A stretch of 64,000 bases of DNA. Origin: Paenarthrobacter sp. AR 02 (GTDB taxonomy: Bacteria; Actinomycetota; Actinomycetes; Actinomycetales; Micrococcaceae). The DNA is taken from contig NZ_JAJUKH010000004.1 of assembly GCF_021538675.1 (NCBI RefSeq), positions 62,001-126,000 on the forward strand. The letters run 5' to 3'. The position numbers and the translations under genes were made by a program. Shown here in pieces: positions 41,395-50,514 of this stretch (positions are counted from its first letter, which is position 1; each line of letters begins with the position of its first letter). The notes under the pieces were generated by a model. The model was not told the origin of the DNA. It ran no database searches and saw only the letters and a program-made list of their open reading frames with translations.

Positions 41395-42698
41395 AGCGTT
41401 ACCTGCCGGACCTGGCTCCGCCGTCCCAGTTCCACGGTCCGCTGAACCGACCACCACAACAGCACTACCAGCAGCACGTTCCTGATGGTGAGGACCGCGG
41501 CCATGACCGGGTGGGCGTGAATGAGCGGCGTGTAGAACAGCGGGTAGATCACGAACGTCGTCATGGCGATGGCCATCAGCAACGCGGCAGGCACCTTCCA
41601 ACGGTTCCAGTCGTGCGTCAGGCCGGCCACGATCACCGGCGCCAGCCAGATGATGAACTGCGGCGAGCCCACCTTATTGAAAACGATGAACGCGGTGGTC
41701 ATCATCAGCGCACCTTCAAGGAACAGCTCCTCGCGCTCGGCACCGCGTTTGAGGGCGCGGATCAGGAGGATCGCCCCGGCGACCGCGGCGACAATCAGCA
41801 GCGGCTGCATCAGGAAAGCGGCTGCGTCGGCCCCGGGCCCGTAGACCTCGGTGGAGTTGATGGCCGTGTTGTCCGCCATTTTGGAGCCGGCGATGTTGAA
41901 GACACTGAGCCACACCCAGGGCGTGGAGAAGGTGGCTTCCAACTGCATGCCGCGCTCACCCTGGTTGATCAGGAAGTCCAGGATGTGCTTGAAGCCGCCA
42001 GTCAGGTAGGTTCCCAGACCCACGACGGCGGTGACGGCCGCGCCCGCTGCGACCATCTGCAGCCGCGAGCGGCTGGCAATGATCATTGGAGCGAGCACCG
42101 CCGCGGGCCAGACTTTGATCCACGTCGCGATGCTGAGCAGCACCGCGGCAACTACCGGCCTCCGCGCAGCGCACAGCAACGCAATGAGCACGATCGGGGC
42201 CGTGATGCCCTCAACGCGGGCAAAGCTGAGGTAGCCCATGAAGACGGTGAAGAACAGCCACCACCAGGCAGGCGCGATTCCGCTGACCTTGCGCGGGCCC
42301 CTGGTCAGGTACCAGAGACCCACGGCGTTGAGCGCCGTGATGATCAGGAACCACATCAGCAGGTACAGGTCCGGGCCGGCTATTCCGGCAAGGAAGATGG
42401 GAATCTGTGCCAGCACCGGGTAGACCCAGGGACTGATCTTCCCCGGGTTTGCCGGGTTGTAGCCTTCCAGCGACCATTGCCGGTACTGCTCGGTATCGCT
42501 GAACGTGTCGCCGTTGAGGAAGAAGGACGCCATCCAGCACAGGAAGAAGAAATGCACGACGGCGAAGCCCCACCACACGCTGCCGGGCCGGGCGAACCAA
42601 GCGACGACCGCGGGAGGCAGGACACGGCTGCGGACACGGACCAGCCGATCGAAGAACGTGGCAGAAATTTTAGAGCTCCTTGACCGCTGGTTCGGCAA
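41391..42698 (-). CDS. GT-C (GT87/DUF2029-like) glycosyltransferase, paralogue A
   Basis: 435 residues with about 10 helices. Family text: NGDTFSDTEQYRQW then SPWVYPVLAQIPIFLAG, and late FNKVGSPQFIIWLAPVIVAG. It is a polytopic GT-C mannosyltransferase-type protein close to the adjacent gene, sharing FSDT-x-Y-R-x-W, SPWVYP, FNKVGSPQF and other blocks. The start is uncertain: TTG at 42698 overlaps the upstream gene by 29 nt, whereas AAGGAG at the upstream gene's end sits 7 nt before an in-frame ATT at 42668-42666 (see findings). Substrate likely a polyprenyl-phosphate sugar for envelope glycans. Confidence 0.8.
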   Translation of the reverse strand: MPNQRSRSSKISATFFDRLVRVRSRVLPPAVVAWFARPGSVWWGFAVVHFFFLCWMASFFLNGDTFSDTEQYRQWSLEGYNPANPGKISPWVYPVLAQIPIFLAGIAGPDLYLLMWFLIITALNAVGLWYLTRGPRKVSGIAPAWWWLFFTVFMGYLSFARVEGITAPIVLIALLCAARRPVVAAVLLSIATWIKVWPAAVLAPMIIASRSRLQMVAAGAAVTAVVGLGTYLTGGFKHILDFLINQGERGMQLEATFSTPWVWLSVFNIAGSKMADNTAINSTEVYGPGADAAAFLMQPLLIVAAVAGAILLIRALKRGAEREELFLEGALMMTTAFIVFNKVGSPQFIIWLAPVIVAGLTHDWNRWKVPAALLMAIAMTTFVIYPLFYTPLIHAHPVMAAVLTIRNVLLVVLLWWSVQRTVELGRRSQVRQVTL

Positions 42699-43974
42699 CG
42701 ACTGAAGGCTTCCTGCCCAGTGAATACAGGCGGCGCGCGGACCAGAAGAAGAGGACCACCAGGAGCACGTTGCGGATGGTCAGCACCATGGCCATCAGTG
42801 GGTTGTTGTGGCTCAGCGCATCGTAGAACAACGGGTAGATGAAGAACGTGGCCACCGCGATGGCTATCAGCATGGTGGCCGGGACGCGCCAGGCCTTCCA
42901 GTTGTGGGCCAATCCGACGGCCACGGCGGGGGCAAGCCACACCATGAACTGGGGTGATCCCACCTTGTTGAAGACAATGAAGGCGGTTACCAAGGTCAAC
43001 GCGCCCGCGAGCAGGAGTTCGGTGCGGTCAACGCCACCGCTGACTTTTCCTTGGTGCAGGGCCCAGAAGGTCAGTCCGGCCACGGCGGCCGCGGCAAGCA
43101 GCAGGAGGGGCTGCATGAGCACCGACATGAAGGCCGTTCCGGGCCCGTCCACCTGCATGGAGTTGATGTCGGTGTTCATGTACATCCGGGAGTCGCCCAC
43201 GCCCAGCACGGACAACCAGAGCCAGGGCGTGGTGAAGGTGGCTTCGAGCTGCATTCCGCGGTCACCCTGCTGGGTCAGGAAGTTCAGCAGCTTGGGAACG
43301 GCGCCGACCGTAGCGGCGAGGGCCACCACAACCGCCGTCGTCGTAATTCCTGCCAACACAACCAGCAAGCGGTTCTTGACCACGGCGAACAGCGCCAGCA
43401 TCACAGCAGCGGGCCATACCTTGGCCCATGTGCCAATGCTCAGCAGCACCGAGGCGATGAATGGCCGCGCCACGCCGTACACCAAAGCGACCAGGACAAT
43501 GGGGGCAGTCAACCCATCAACGCGTGCGAAGCCCAGCCAACCCATGAGCAGCACGAAGGACAGCCACCACCAGCCGGCCGGGATGGCCTCTGCGCGGCGG
43601 CCACGGTCGGTGAGCTTGAGCATCGCCCACCCGTTGAGGACGGTGGTGATCAGGACCCAGAGGAAGAAGAAAGGCCCGGAGCCCGCAGCGGCGGCGATGC
43701 CCATGGGGATAAGGGCCAGGATGGGGTACACCCAAGGACTTGGGCCGCCTGAGAGGTTGCTTTCGTTGAAGCCGGCCAGGGCCCATTCACGGTAGATAAA
43801 GGTGTCGCTGAACGCCTCGTTGCGGAAGGAAAGCAGAGCAGCGAAGATCAGGAAGCCCAGGTGGACAACTACGAAGCCCCACAGCAGGCCCCGCGGCGTG
43901 TTGAGACGCTCCAGCAACCTCCCCGGCAGCGTTTTGCTGCGAAAATCCGCGAGAATACTGAAAAACCTGTCCAT
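42670..43974 (-). CDS. GT-C (GT87/DUF2029-like) glycosyltransferase, paralogue B
   Basis: 434 residues with about 10 membrane helices. It begins MDRFFSILADFRSK and shares with its neighbour the blocks FSDTFIYREW, SPWVYPILALIP, GFARVDGLTAPIVLVAL and FNKVGSPQFMVWLAP. It likely transfers a sugar from a polyprenyl-phosphate donor on the outer face of the membrane. AGGAAG about 9 nt upstream supports ATG 43974 (a TTG lies directly before). The tandem pair next to the MptB-like gene points to a lipoglycan or cell-wall glycan pathway. Specificity is unknown. Confidence 0.8.
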   Translation of the reverse strand: MDRFFSILADFRSKTLPGRLLERLNTPRGLLWGFVVVHLGFLIFAALLSFRNEAFSDTFIYREWALAGFNESNLSGGPSPWVYPILALIPMGIAAAAGSGPFFFLWVLITTVLNGWAMLKLTDRGRRAEAIPAGWWWLSFVLLMGWLGFARVDGLTAPIVLVALVYGVARPFIASVLLSIGTWAKVWPAAVMLALFAVVKNRLLVVLAGITTTAVVVALAATVGAVPKLLNFLTQQGDRGMQLEATFTTPWLWLSVLGVGDSRMYMNTDINSMQVDGPGTAFMSVLMQPLLLLAAAAVAGLTFWALHQGKVSGGVDRTELLLAGALTLVTAFIVFNKVGSPQFMVWLAPAVAVGLAHNWKAWRVPATMLIAIAVATFFIYPLFYDALSHNNPLMAMVLTIRNVLLVVLFFWSARRLYSLGRKPSVVAEPAVKEL

Positions 43975-44086
43975 CAACGTAGAACTTCCTGGCTAGGTGG
44001 GTCCGTGCTTGAGCAGTCCCCAGTTTTCTTGGGACCGGCAAAACCCCCGCGTGCTACTTTACGCGAGTCACCCAAAAGCCTTGCAG

Positions 44087-45193
44087 TCAGCCGGCGGGCT
44101 GCGCTTCGGTCTGCGCACGGATGCTCCAGGTCGACCAGTCCAGTGGATGCACGGAAGGACGCCCCAGCAGGTATCCCTGCGCTGCGGTGATGTTCAACGC
44201 GGTGACTTCTTCAAGTTCGGCCGTGGTTTCGATACCTTCCGCGATGACGCTGGCTCCGATGTCCCTGGCCAGCTCCACAATGGCCCGGGCGCGGATCTTC
44301 TGCCCTGCGCTGCCTTCGATGCCTTCGATGAGGTGCCGGTCGAGTTTGATGATGTCCGGGCGCAGTTGCTCAACCCTGTCCAAGGACACCAGGGCAGCAC
44401 CCGAAGCGCTGACCGCCAACCGGAGTCCCAAGGCCCGCAGGGGACCCAGTCCGTTGGCACCGGAGTGCCCGCCTGCGTCCTCCAGGCTGCCGGTCAATTC
44501 GACGATGATGCGCTCGGGCGCCAGGGCAGCTGCAGCCAGCAGGTTACGCACCCGCGGGTCGATCGAGGTTGCCGGGGTAAGGTTCAGCGCCACGGACATG
44601 TCATCCGGGACCTCGTGCGCTGCGGTCAATGCGCAGTGCAGCGCGGCGATTTCCAGTTCGGTGCCGAGTCCCGCGGCAGCTGCCTCGCTGAACCAAACGT
44701 CGGCGCCGGCACCGTCCTCGCCAACGAACCGGGTCAATGCTTCGACGCCCACCACCTCGCCTGTTGGCAGGGCGTGGACGGGTTGGAATGCCGTCAACAG
44801 GAGCTTGTCTGCGAGGACCGCCTGGATGCTCTCGCGGATCTCGGGGCTGACGGGAACGGAAACGGTCCGTGCTATGTCAGATGATTCCAGGTGGAGGCTG
44901 GCGGGCTCACGCTGGACAGGGACCTTAGCCCCCGATGCCGAGGTTTTCCTTGTCTCCAGCAGGTGTTCCAGGAGGGCGGCGGCGGGGTTGTCCGGGTGGG
45001 CATCCACCAACACGCGTAGCCTGTTCCGGGCCTCTTCGCTGCCGGGGTCGGTGTCGGCCAGGATGGAAGCGATAATGTCCAGCACCTGCTCGCGCATGGT
45101 CGCACCGCTGCCTTGCGGCGCGGCCCCAGAGCCTTCATGGCGCGAGCTATCGGCACCGCGATCCGGTGGGCTGGAGCCCTCTTCTTGAGCCAT
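44087..45193 (-). CDS. EAL domain protein with degenerate catalytic motifs
   Basis: 368 residues: a 110-residue N terminus of low complexity with one helical part (MREQVLDIIASILAD), then an EAL domain (about 120-355). The EAL triad is at 151-153, the metal Asn at 204, Glu at 232, Lys at 283, Glu at 319 and QGYLLGRP at 339-346. However, the loop normally DDFGTG reads AVSASG at 260-265, so the metal- and base-binding Asp pair is missing. It probably binds c-di-GMP or a partner instead of cleaving it; that is inference. AAAGGAA 8 nt upstream supports the start. Confidence 0.85.
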   Translation of the reverse strand: MAQEEGSSPPDRGADSSRHEGSGAAPQGSGATMREQVLDIIASILADTDPGSEEARNRLRVLVDAHPDNPAAALLEHLLETRKTSASGAKVPVQREPASLHLESSDIARTVSVPVSPEIRESIQAVLADKLLLTAFQPVHALPTGEVVGVEALTRFVGEDGAGADVWFSEAAAAGLGTELEIAALHCALTAAHEVPDDMSVALNLTPATSIDPRVRNLLAAAALAPERIIVELTGSLEDAGGHSGANGLGPLRALGLRLAVSASGAALVSLDRVEQLRPDIIKLDRHLIEGIEGSAGQKIRARAIVELARDIGASVIAEGIETTAELEEVTALNITAAQGYLLGRPSVHPLDWSTWSIRAQTEAQPAG

Positions 45194-45317
45194 CGAAATA
45201 TTCCTTTATGTGATCCCCCGCTGGCTATGCCAGACACCTGCCGGACCCGCAACATGTGGGCCTTGTCACGAATCTAACAGAACGAACCGTGGGACGTTGC
45301 TACAGGCCCTACTGGCA

Positions 45318-45881
45318 TTAACCAGGCAAGAATTCGCCGGGTTCAATCTCCTTGGCCATCTCGTCCAGGAAACGCATCACAGTCTCCCGTTCGGCGGGGG
45401 TGAGCCGTGCTGCGGCGAGGAAGCGTTTGGCTTGCTGGCGGCCCACGGTGCGCATGGCGGCGTCGTGCGTTTCGGGTGTGATTCCAATGGCGAGCGCCCT
45501 GCGGTCGGAGGGGTGCGCGCGGCGGGTGATGTGGCCCGCACGTTCCAGCCGGTCGAGCAGCTTGGTGGTTGACGCCGTCGAAATGTGGAGGTGCGCCGCT
45601 ATTGCGCCGGGGGTGGCGATAACGCCATGGTTGGCACAGACAATCAGGTAGTGCAGGGCGCGCATGTCCGACTGGTTAAGCCCCATGTAGATCCGGGAAG
45701 CGTCGGAGAGCCGCTCCTCAGCCTCGCGCAACCGCCCCAGGGCGGCCATGAGCTCGTTGATCTGCTGGATTTCGGAGTCGGAGAGGCCGGAGCGGTCCAC
45801 GAGTTCCTGGTGGGGATCGTTGGATTCCACACTGTAAATGCCCGAGGAAACCGAGGCGTCGATTTCTTCAGGTTTGGACAT
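45318..45881 (-). CDS. MarR family regulator, probable CrtR-like repressor of carotenoid genes
   Basis: 187 residues with a typical MarR winged helix: IYMGLNQSDMRALHYLIV, TPGAIAAHLHISTASTTKLLDRLERAG and the wing HPSDRRALAIGIT. About 50 disordered residues precede it. It lies divergently from the carotenoid operon starting with idi, which is where CrtR is found in Corynebacterium glutamicum; there it responds to geranylgeranyl diphosphate. A short palindrome at 45925-45937 is a candidate site. The link is inference from position. Confidence 0.87.
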   Translation of the reverse strand: MSKPEEIDASVSSGIYSVESNDPHQELVDRSGLSDSEIQQINELMAALGRLREAEERLSDASRIYMGLNQSDMRALHYLIVCANHGVIATPGAIAAHLHISTASTTKLLDRLERAGHITRRAHPSDRRALAIGITPETHDAAMRTVGRQQAKRFLAAARLTPAERETVMRFLDEMAKEIEPGEFLPG

Positions 45882-45924
45882 GTTGAGTATGTTACACCCA
45901 ACTTCTTACATGGTAGCCTTTCTT

Positions 45925-45937
45925 CTAGCTTATCTAG
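45925..45937. promoter_or_regulatory. Candidate MarR operator in the idi/MarR divergent promoter
   Basis: CTAG-CTTAT-CTAG forms a 4-bp inverted repeat around 5 nt, embedded in AT-rich sequence between the divergent MarR and idi genes. The palindrome is short. Confidence 0.35.
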
Positions 45938-45976
45938 CAATGTTGTTCGTTGAGTTGTTCCGAGGGAAGGCGAGAA

Positions 45977-46531
45977 GTGAACGCGACAGAGATGGTCGTC
46001 CTCCTTGACGATGCCGGCAACCCCATCGGAGAGGCCCCCAAAGCCTCAGTGCACACCCAGGACACTCCCCTACACCTGGCGTTCTCCTGCTACTTGCTTA
46101 ACGAGGCAGGCGAAGTCCTCCTCACCCGGCGCTCGCCCGAGAAGAAGACCTGGCCAAGCGTGTGGACCAACAGTTTCTGCGGCCACCCGGGACCGGGCGA
46201 AGACTTCGAGGAGGCCATCATGCGGCGCGCACGCTTCGAACTCGGCGTGGAAGCCAACCGGATCGAACCCGCCCTCCCCCACTTCCGCTACCGGGCGGTC
46301 GACCCTACAGGGATCGTGGAAAACGAGATCTGCCCCGTGTACACCGCCCGGATCAGCGGCACCCTCCAACCCAATCCCGCCGAAGTGGCCGACTGGGCCT
46401 GGATATCGCCCGACTTGCTCAGCGAAGCCCTGGAACACACGCCCGCGGCCTTCAGCCCCTGGCTCGGCATGCAGTTCCCGCAGCTTCTCGAGGCCCGGAC
46501 CCTCCCTCTCGCAGCAGGTGCCGGGGCATGA
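45977..46531 (+). CDS. idi: Isopentenyl-diphosphate delta-isomerase, type I
   Basis: 184 residues with the Nudix-like type I fold: CYLLNEAGEVLLTRRSPEKKTWPSVWTNSFCGHPGPGED contains the catalytic Cys (in SFCGHP) and metal His; further FELGVEANR, and VENEICPVYTARISG with the second Glu pair. It interconverts isopentenyl and dimethylallyl diphosphate to feed the carotenoid pathway. AAGG 6 nt before the GTG at 45977 supports that start, and an ATG at 45992 is an alternative. It overlaps crtE by 4 nt and opens the operon. Confidence 0.92.
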   Translation: MNATEMVVLLDDAGNPIGEAPKASVHTQDTPLHLAFSCYLLNEAGEVLLTRRSPEKKTWPSVWTNSFCGHPGPGEDFEEAIMRRARFELGVEANRIEPALPHFRYRAVDPTGIVENEICPVYTARISGTLQPNPAEVADWAWISPDLLSEALEHTPAAFSPWLGMQFPQLLEARTLPLAAGAGA

Positions 46532-47613
46532 CCATCACCTCAGGAACCGTGCGCAGCCGAACAGATCTCTGCACCGCCATCGAGAATGAGCTTTCCGGCC
46601 TGATCGGCAAGCGGACCAGTGCCGCCACAGCCTACGGCCCGGACTTCGCCCACCTTTGGACGCTGGCAGGTGCGAACGTCCTGGGCGGCAAGTTCGTCAG
46701 GCCGCTCCTCCTCATGGAAACCTATGACGCCCTCCAACAAGGGAACCCGCGCCAGCGCGAAACCGCCATCAGCATCGCTGCCGCCATCGAACTCCTCCAC
46801 TACGCGTTCCTGTTGCACGACGACGTGATCGACGGCGACCTGGTCCGCCGCGGGCATCCCAACCTGATCGGATCCCTCCTGGCCGAAGCGGGAGAGCTTC
46901 CCAGGCCCGATGGCGCCCTCCACTGGGCCCAGACCGGTGGCATCCTGATGGGCGACATGCTGCTCTCAGCCACCCACCAGGCCTTCGCCCGCGCCGAGCT
47001 GCAGCACGAACTGCGGCTTCGCCTGCTGGATCTGCTGGAGCACACCATCAACGAGACCGTGGCAGGCGAGCAGCTTGATGTGGGCCTGGGAGATGGCATC
47101 GTGGCCCCGGAGCTTGAGACGATCCTGGTGATGTGCGGCTACAAGACGGCCACCTACACTTTCGAGCTGCCGTTGCGTGCCGCCGCGGCGCTGGCCGGGG
47201 CGGACTTCGGCGTGGAAACGGCGCTCGCCACGGCAGGCAAGCATCTGGGACTGGCTTTCCAGCTGCAGGACGACCTCCTGTCCACTTTCGGGGATCCGCG
47301 CCGCCACGGCAAGGATCCTTTTTCGGATCTGCGGGAGGGCAAGCAAACGGCCATCATCGCCCACGCCCGCAGCACCAGCAGCTGGGCGGACATCGAACCC
47401 TTCTTCGGGCTCCCCGAGCTCAGTGGCGCGGACGCCCACCATGTCCGCAGGCAGCTGACCGACTGCGGAGCTGAGCAGTTCGTCCAATCCCTGATCAGCG
47501 AGCAAATGCGGTCCTTCAACCACCTGCTGAGCAGTCCCGAATCACAGGTTCCGCCGGGCGCCCGCAACGTCCTGCTGGATCTTGCAGGACAACTGGAAGG
47601 ACGGCAATCATGA
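46528..47613 (+). CDS. crtE: Geranylgeranyl diphosphate synthase (polyprenyl synthetase)
   Basis: 361 residues. Prenyltransferase aspartate-rich motifs: LLHYAFLLHDDVIDGD (first) and LAFQLQDDLLSTFGDP (second), with GGKFVRPLLLM and YKTATYTFELPL in between. The enzyme condenses isopentenyl units to a C20 (or longer) diphosphate that feeds phytoene synthesis. ATGA overlaps with both idi and crtB show tight coupling. Confidence 0.92.
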   Translation: MTITSGTVRSRTDLCTAIENELSGLIGKRTSAATAYGPDFAHLWTLAGANVLGGKFVRPLLLMETYDALQQGNPRQRETAISIAAAIELLHYAFLLHDDVIDGDLVRRGHPNLIGSLLAEAGELPRPDGALHWAQTGGILMGDMLLSATHQAFARAELQHELRLRLLDLLEHTINETVAGEQLDVGLGDGIVAPELETILVMCGYKTATYTFELPLRAAAALAGADFGVETALATAGKHLGLAFQLQDDLLSTFGDPRRHGKDPFSDLREGKQTAIIAHARSTSSWADIEPFFGLPELSGADAHHVRRQLTDCGAEQFVQSLISEQMRSFNHLLSSPESQVPPGARNVLLDLAGQLEGRQS

Positions 47614-48515
47614 GCGTCGCCATGGACACTTCCTTTACCCAGTTCACGCGGACCGCCGAACGCGCCGCGAACCAGGTCATCGCCGCCTACTCCACTTCCT
47701 TTGGCCTCGCCTGCAGGTTGCTGGGCCCCCGGCACCGCCAACATGTCCGCAATATCTATGCCCTGGTACGGGTCGCCGATGAGCTGGTGGACGGGGTTAC
47801 CGCGGAGGCGGGACTCAGTTACCAGGAACAGAATGACGCGCTGGACCATTTCATCGATGAAACCCACCGCGCCATCAAGATCGGGTACAGCAGCGACCTC
47901 ATCATCCACGCGTTCGCCCAAACAGCACGCGCGGCCGGGATTGACGCGACCCTGATCAACCCCTTCTTCGACTCCATGCGCACGGACCTCGGCGGCTGCA
48001 CCGCTGCCCCTGCTGTGCCACTGCGGTTCGACGCCGACGCCCACCAGGGTTACGTCCACGGTTCCGCTGAGGTTGTGGGTTTGATGTGCCTGCAGGTGTT
48101 CATGCGCGGGCAGGACATCGACGACGACGGCCGCTCAGCCCTGCGCCACGGCGCCAGCCAGTTGGGGGCTGCGTTCCAGAACATCAACTTCCTCCGCGAC
48201 CTGGCCGACGACACCGAACGCCTTGGCCGCAGCTATCTGGGTACTGCCGAGCATCTCGAGGACCGTGACCGGATGGAATGGGTACGGACCATCCGCGGCC
48301 AGCTTGCCGACGCCAACGCGGCCATTCCCCTTTTGCCACGGGACGCCCGGGCCGCTGTCCGCAGCGCACTGGCCCTGTTTGCGGCGCTGACTGACAGGAT
48401 CGAGCAGACAACAGTGGACGAACTGTACCGTTCGCGGGTGCGCGTGCCGGACACCGTCAAAGCCGGGCTCGCTGCCCGTGCGATCGCCTCAACCTGGATG
48501 GAGCTTCGCCGATGA
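47610..48515 (+). CDS. crtB: Phytoene synthase
   Basis: 301 residues. Squalene/phytoene synthase motifs: YALVRVADELVDG (first Asp motif), and NFLRDLADDTERLGRSYL (second Asp motif). It joins two geranylgeranyl diphosphate molecules head-to-head to phytoene. Coupled by 4-nt overlaps to crtE and crtI. Confidence 0.94.
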   Translation: MSVAMDTSFTQFTRTAERAANQVIAAYSTSFGLACRLLGPRHRQHVRNIYALVRVADELVDGVTAEAGLSYQEQNDALDHFIDETHRAIKIGYSSDLIIHAFAQTARAAGIDATLINPFFDSMRTDLGGCTAAPAVPLRFDADAHQGYVHGSAEVVGLMCLQVFMRGQDIDDDGRSALRHGASQLGAAFQNINFLRDLADDTERLGRSYLGTAEHLEDRDRMEWVRTIRGQLADANAAIPLLPRDARAAVRSALALFAALTDRIEQTTVDELYRSRVRVPDTVKAGLAARAIASTWMELRR

Positions 48516-50164
48516 CCCGCACGGTAGTTATCGGCGGTGGCATCGCTGGGCTTGCCACCGCCGCACTTCTCGCCCATGAAGGACACGAGGTCCAGCTCCT
48601 TGAGCAGCAAGATCACGTAGGTGGCCGGGCAGGCAGCCTGGAACGGGACGGATTCCGCTTCGACACCGGCCCCTCCTGGTACCTCATGCCCGGCGTGTTC
48701 GATCATTTCTTCAAGCTCCTGGGCACCAGCGCCGCCGAACAGCTCGACCTGCGGACGCTCAGCCCCGCGTACCGCGTCTTCAGCGAACCAGGCCACGACG
48801 GCGTAACGCCGGAACCGCTCACGGTCCCCTTGGGCAGCGAACAGGTTCTGGACACCTTCGAAAGGGTGGAGCCCGGAAGTGCCAGGGAGTTGTCGGCCTA
48901 CCTTGACTCGGCGCGGCACACCACGGACATGGCCGAACGCTTTTTCCTGTACAACCCCTTCACCAAGCTCTCAGAGTTGCTGCACCCGGAGGTCGTCCGG
49001 AACCTTCCCCGGCTGGCGCAGCTCCTCCTGACGCCGTTGGACAAGTACGTTTCCCAACGGTTCCAGCACCCGGTGTTGCGGCAGGTGCTGGGCTATCCTG
49101 CCGTGTTCCTAGGCACCAGCCCTTCGGCCGCTCCGGCCATGTACCACTTGATGAGCGCCCTGGACCTTGGCGACGGAGTGCAGTACCCCATGGGCGGGTT
49201 CCGGGAATTGGTGGAGCGACTCGAAGCCTTGGCCACCGAGGCCGGGGTCCGGATCCATACGGGTGCCGAAGCACTCAAGATCACTACGCGGGAAGCAACC
49301 CGGACCAAGAAGGTGGGCCGCTTCGACGGAGTGAAGCTCCCGGCCCCCTTTACCGGCAAGGACAGCCGGGAAGTGACCGGCGTGAAATGGCGCGACGCCT
49401 CAGGAGCCGAGCACTACAGCGTTGCCGACCAGGTTGTCTCCGGTGCCGACCTGCACCACACCGAAACCCAACTCCTTGGCGTCCGGGACCGAAGCTACGA
49501 CAGCAAGTATTGGCAAAGCCGCACCAGCGGGCCGGGCGCCGTCCTGGTGATGCTGGGTGTCAAAGGCACGTTGCCGCAGATGCCACACCACTCCTTGTTA
49601 TTCACCCGGGATTGGGAGGCAAACTTCGCCTCGATCTTCTGTGCGGACACCCGCATTCCGGATCCGGCGTCGATCTACGTCTGCAAACCCAGCGCCACCG
49701 ATCCCGGGGTGGCCCCGCAAGGCCATGAGAACCTGTTTGTCCTGGTTCCCGTCCCCGCCGATCCCACGCTCGGGGCAGGGGGTCCGGACGGCACAGGCGA
49801 TGCGCTGATAGAACGGGCCGCGGACGCAGCGATTGACCAGATCGCCCAGTGGGCCGACATCCCCGACTTCCGTGGACGGATCGTGGTACGCCAGACCATC
49901 GGCCCGGCGGACTTTGCCCGGGACTACAACTCCTGGCGCGGCGGCATGCTCGGACCGGCCCATACGCTCCGCCAAAGCGCCATGTTCCGGGCCCAGAATG
50001 CCTCCAAGCGGGTCCGCGGCCTGTATTACGCAGGGGCCACCACTGCTCCGGGCGTAGGTGTCCCCATGTGCCTCATCAGTGCAGAGCTGGTGCTGAAGCG
50101 GATCCGCGGAGACCATAGCCCGGGCCCTACCGCTGTGAGGCCAGTAGCTAGCAGGATTGGCTGA
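48512..50164 (+). CDS. crtI: Phytoene desaturase
   Basis: 550 residues. N-terminal dinucleotide-binding VVIGGGIAGLATAALLAHEG then LLEQQDHVGGRAGSLERDG, the DTGPSWYLMPGVFDHFF and PMGGFRELVERLEALA blocks, and the C-terminal LYYAGATTAPGVGVPMCLIS FAD-contact motif. It converts phytoene to lycopene through four desaturations. It overlaps crtYe by 1 nt (TGATG). Confidence 0.94.
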   Translation: MTRTVVIGGGIAGLATAALLAHEGHEVQLLEQQDHVGGRAGSLERDGFRFDTGPSWYLMPGVFDHFFKLLGTSAAEQLDLRTLSPAYRVFSEPGHDGVTPEPLTVPLGSEQVLDTFERVEPGSARELSAYLDSARHTTDMAERFFLYNPFTKLSELLHPEVVRNLPRLAQLLLTPLDKYVSQRFQHPVLRQVLGYPAVFLGTSPSAAPAMYHLMSALDLGDGVQYPMGGFRELVERLEALATEAGVRIHTGAEALKITTREATRTKKVGRFDGVKLPAPFTGKDSREVTGVKWRDASGAEHYSVADQVVSGADLHHTETQLLGVRDRSYDSKYWQSRTSGPGAVLVMLGVKGTLPQMPHHSLLFTRDWEANFASIFCADTRIPDPASIYVCKPSATDPGVAPQGHENLFVLVPVPADPTLGAGGPDGTGDALIERAADAAIDQIAQWADIPDFRGRIVVRQTIGPADFARDYNSWRGGMLGPAHTLRQSAMFRAQNASKRVRGLYYAGATTAPGVGVPMCLISAELVLKRIRGDHSPGPTAVRPVASRIG

Positions 50165-50514
50165 TGGGTGTCCTCTATTTAGGCTCGTTACTGCTTGGCA
50201 TCGGGTGCATGCTCCTGCTCGACCACCGTTTCCGGCTGTTCTTTTGGCGGGACGCCACAGCGGCGGCCATAGTGACCGCCGTCGGGGTTTTGTTCCTGCT
50301 CGCCTGGGACCTGGCCGGCATCGGGCTGGGGATTTTCCTGCGCGGTGAAGGCACCATAGCCACTGGCCTGCTGATCGCTCCCGAGTTGCCCATAGAGGAG
50401 CCGGTGTTCCTCCTCTTCCTGGTGCTCTGCACGATGGTCCTCTACACCGGAGCCAGGCGCATGCTGGAGCGGATTCCCGCCCGGCAGCGCGAGAGGGAGA
50501 AGGAGAACGCGTGA
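50164..50514 (+). CDS. crtYe: Lycopene cyclase subunit CrtYe-like
   Basis: 116 residues with three membrane helices and the cyclase motif LPIEEPVFLLFLVL (PxEE). It matches the small heterodimeric lycopene cyclase subunits of actinobacteria (CrtYe/CrtYc). In the C50 pathway it works with CrtYf to close the epsilon or other end rings on the C50 intermediate. Overlap of 4 nt (GTGA) links it to the next gene. Confidence 0.9.
   Translation: MGVLYLGSLLLGIGCMLLLDHRFRLFFWRDATAAAIVTAVGVLFLLAWDLAGIGLGIFLRGEGTIATGLLIAPELPIEEPVFLLFLVLCTMVLYTGARRMLERIPARQREREKENA

Noticed and set aside
40359..42683. 774-codon plus frame across mptB and the GT-C gene
   Set aside because: Out-of-frame reading of mptB followed by antisense of the next gene.
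46162..47613. Extended crtE frame starting inside idi
   Set aside because: The ATG at 46528 overlapping the idi stop gives a normal-length enzyme; the extension is an out-of-frame reading of idi.
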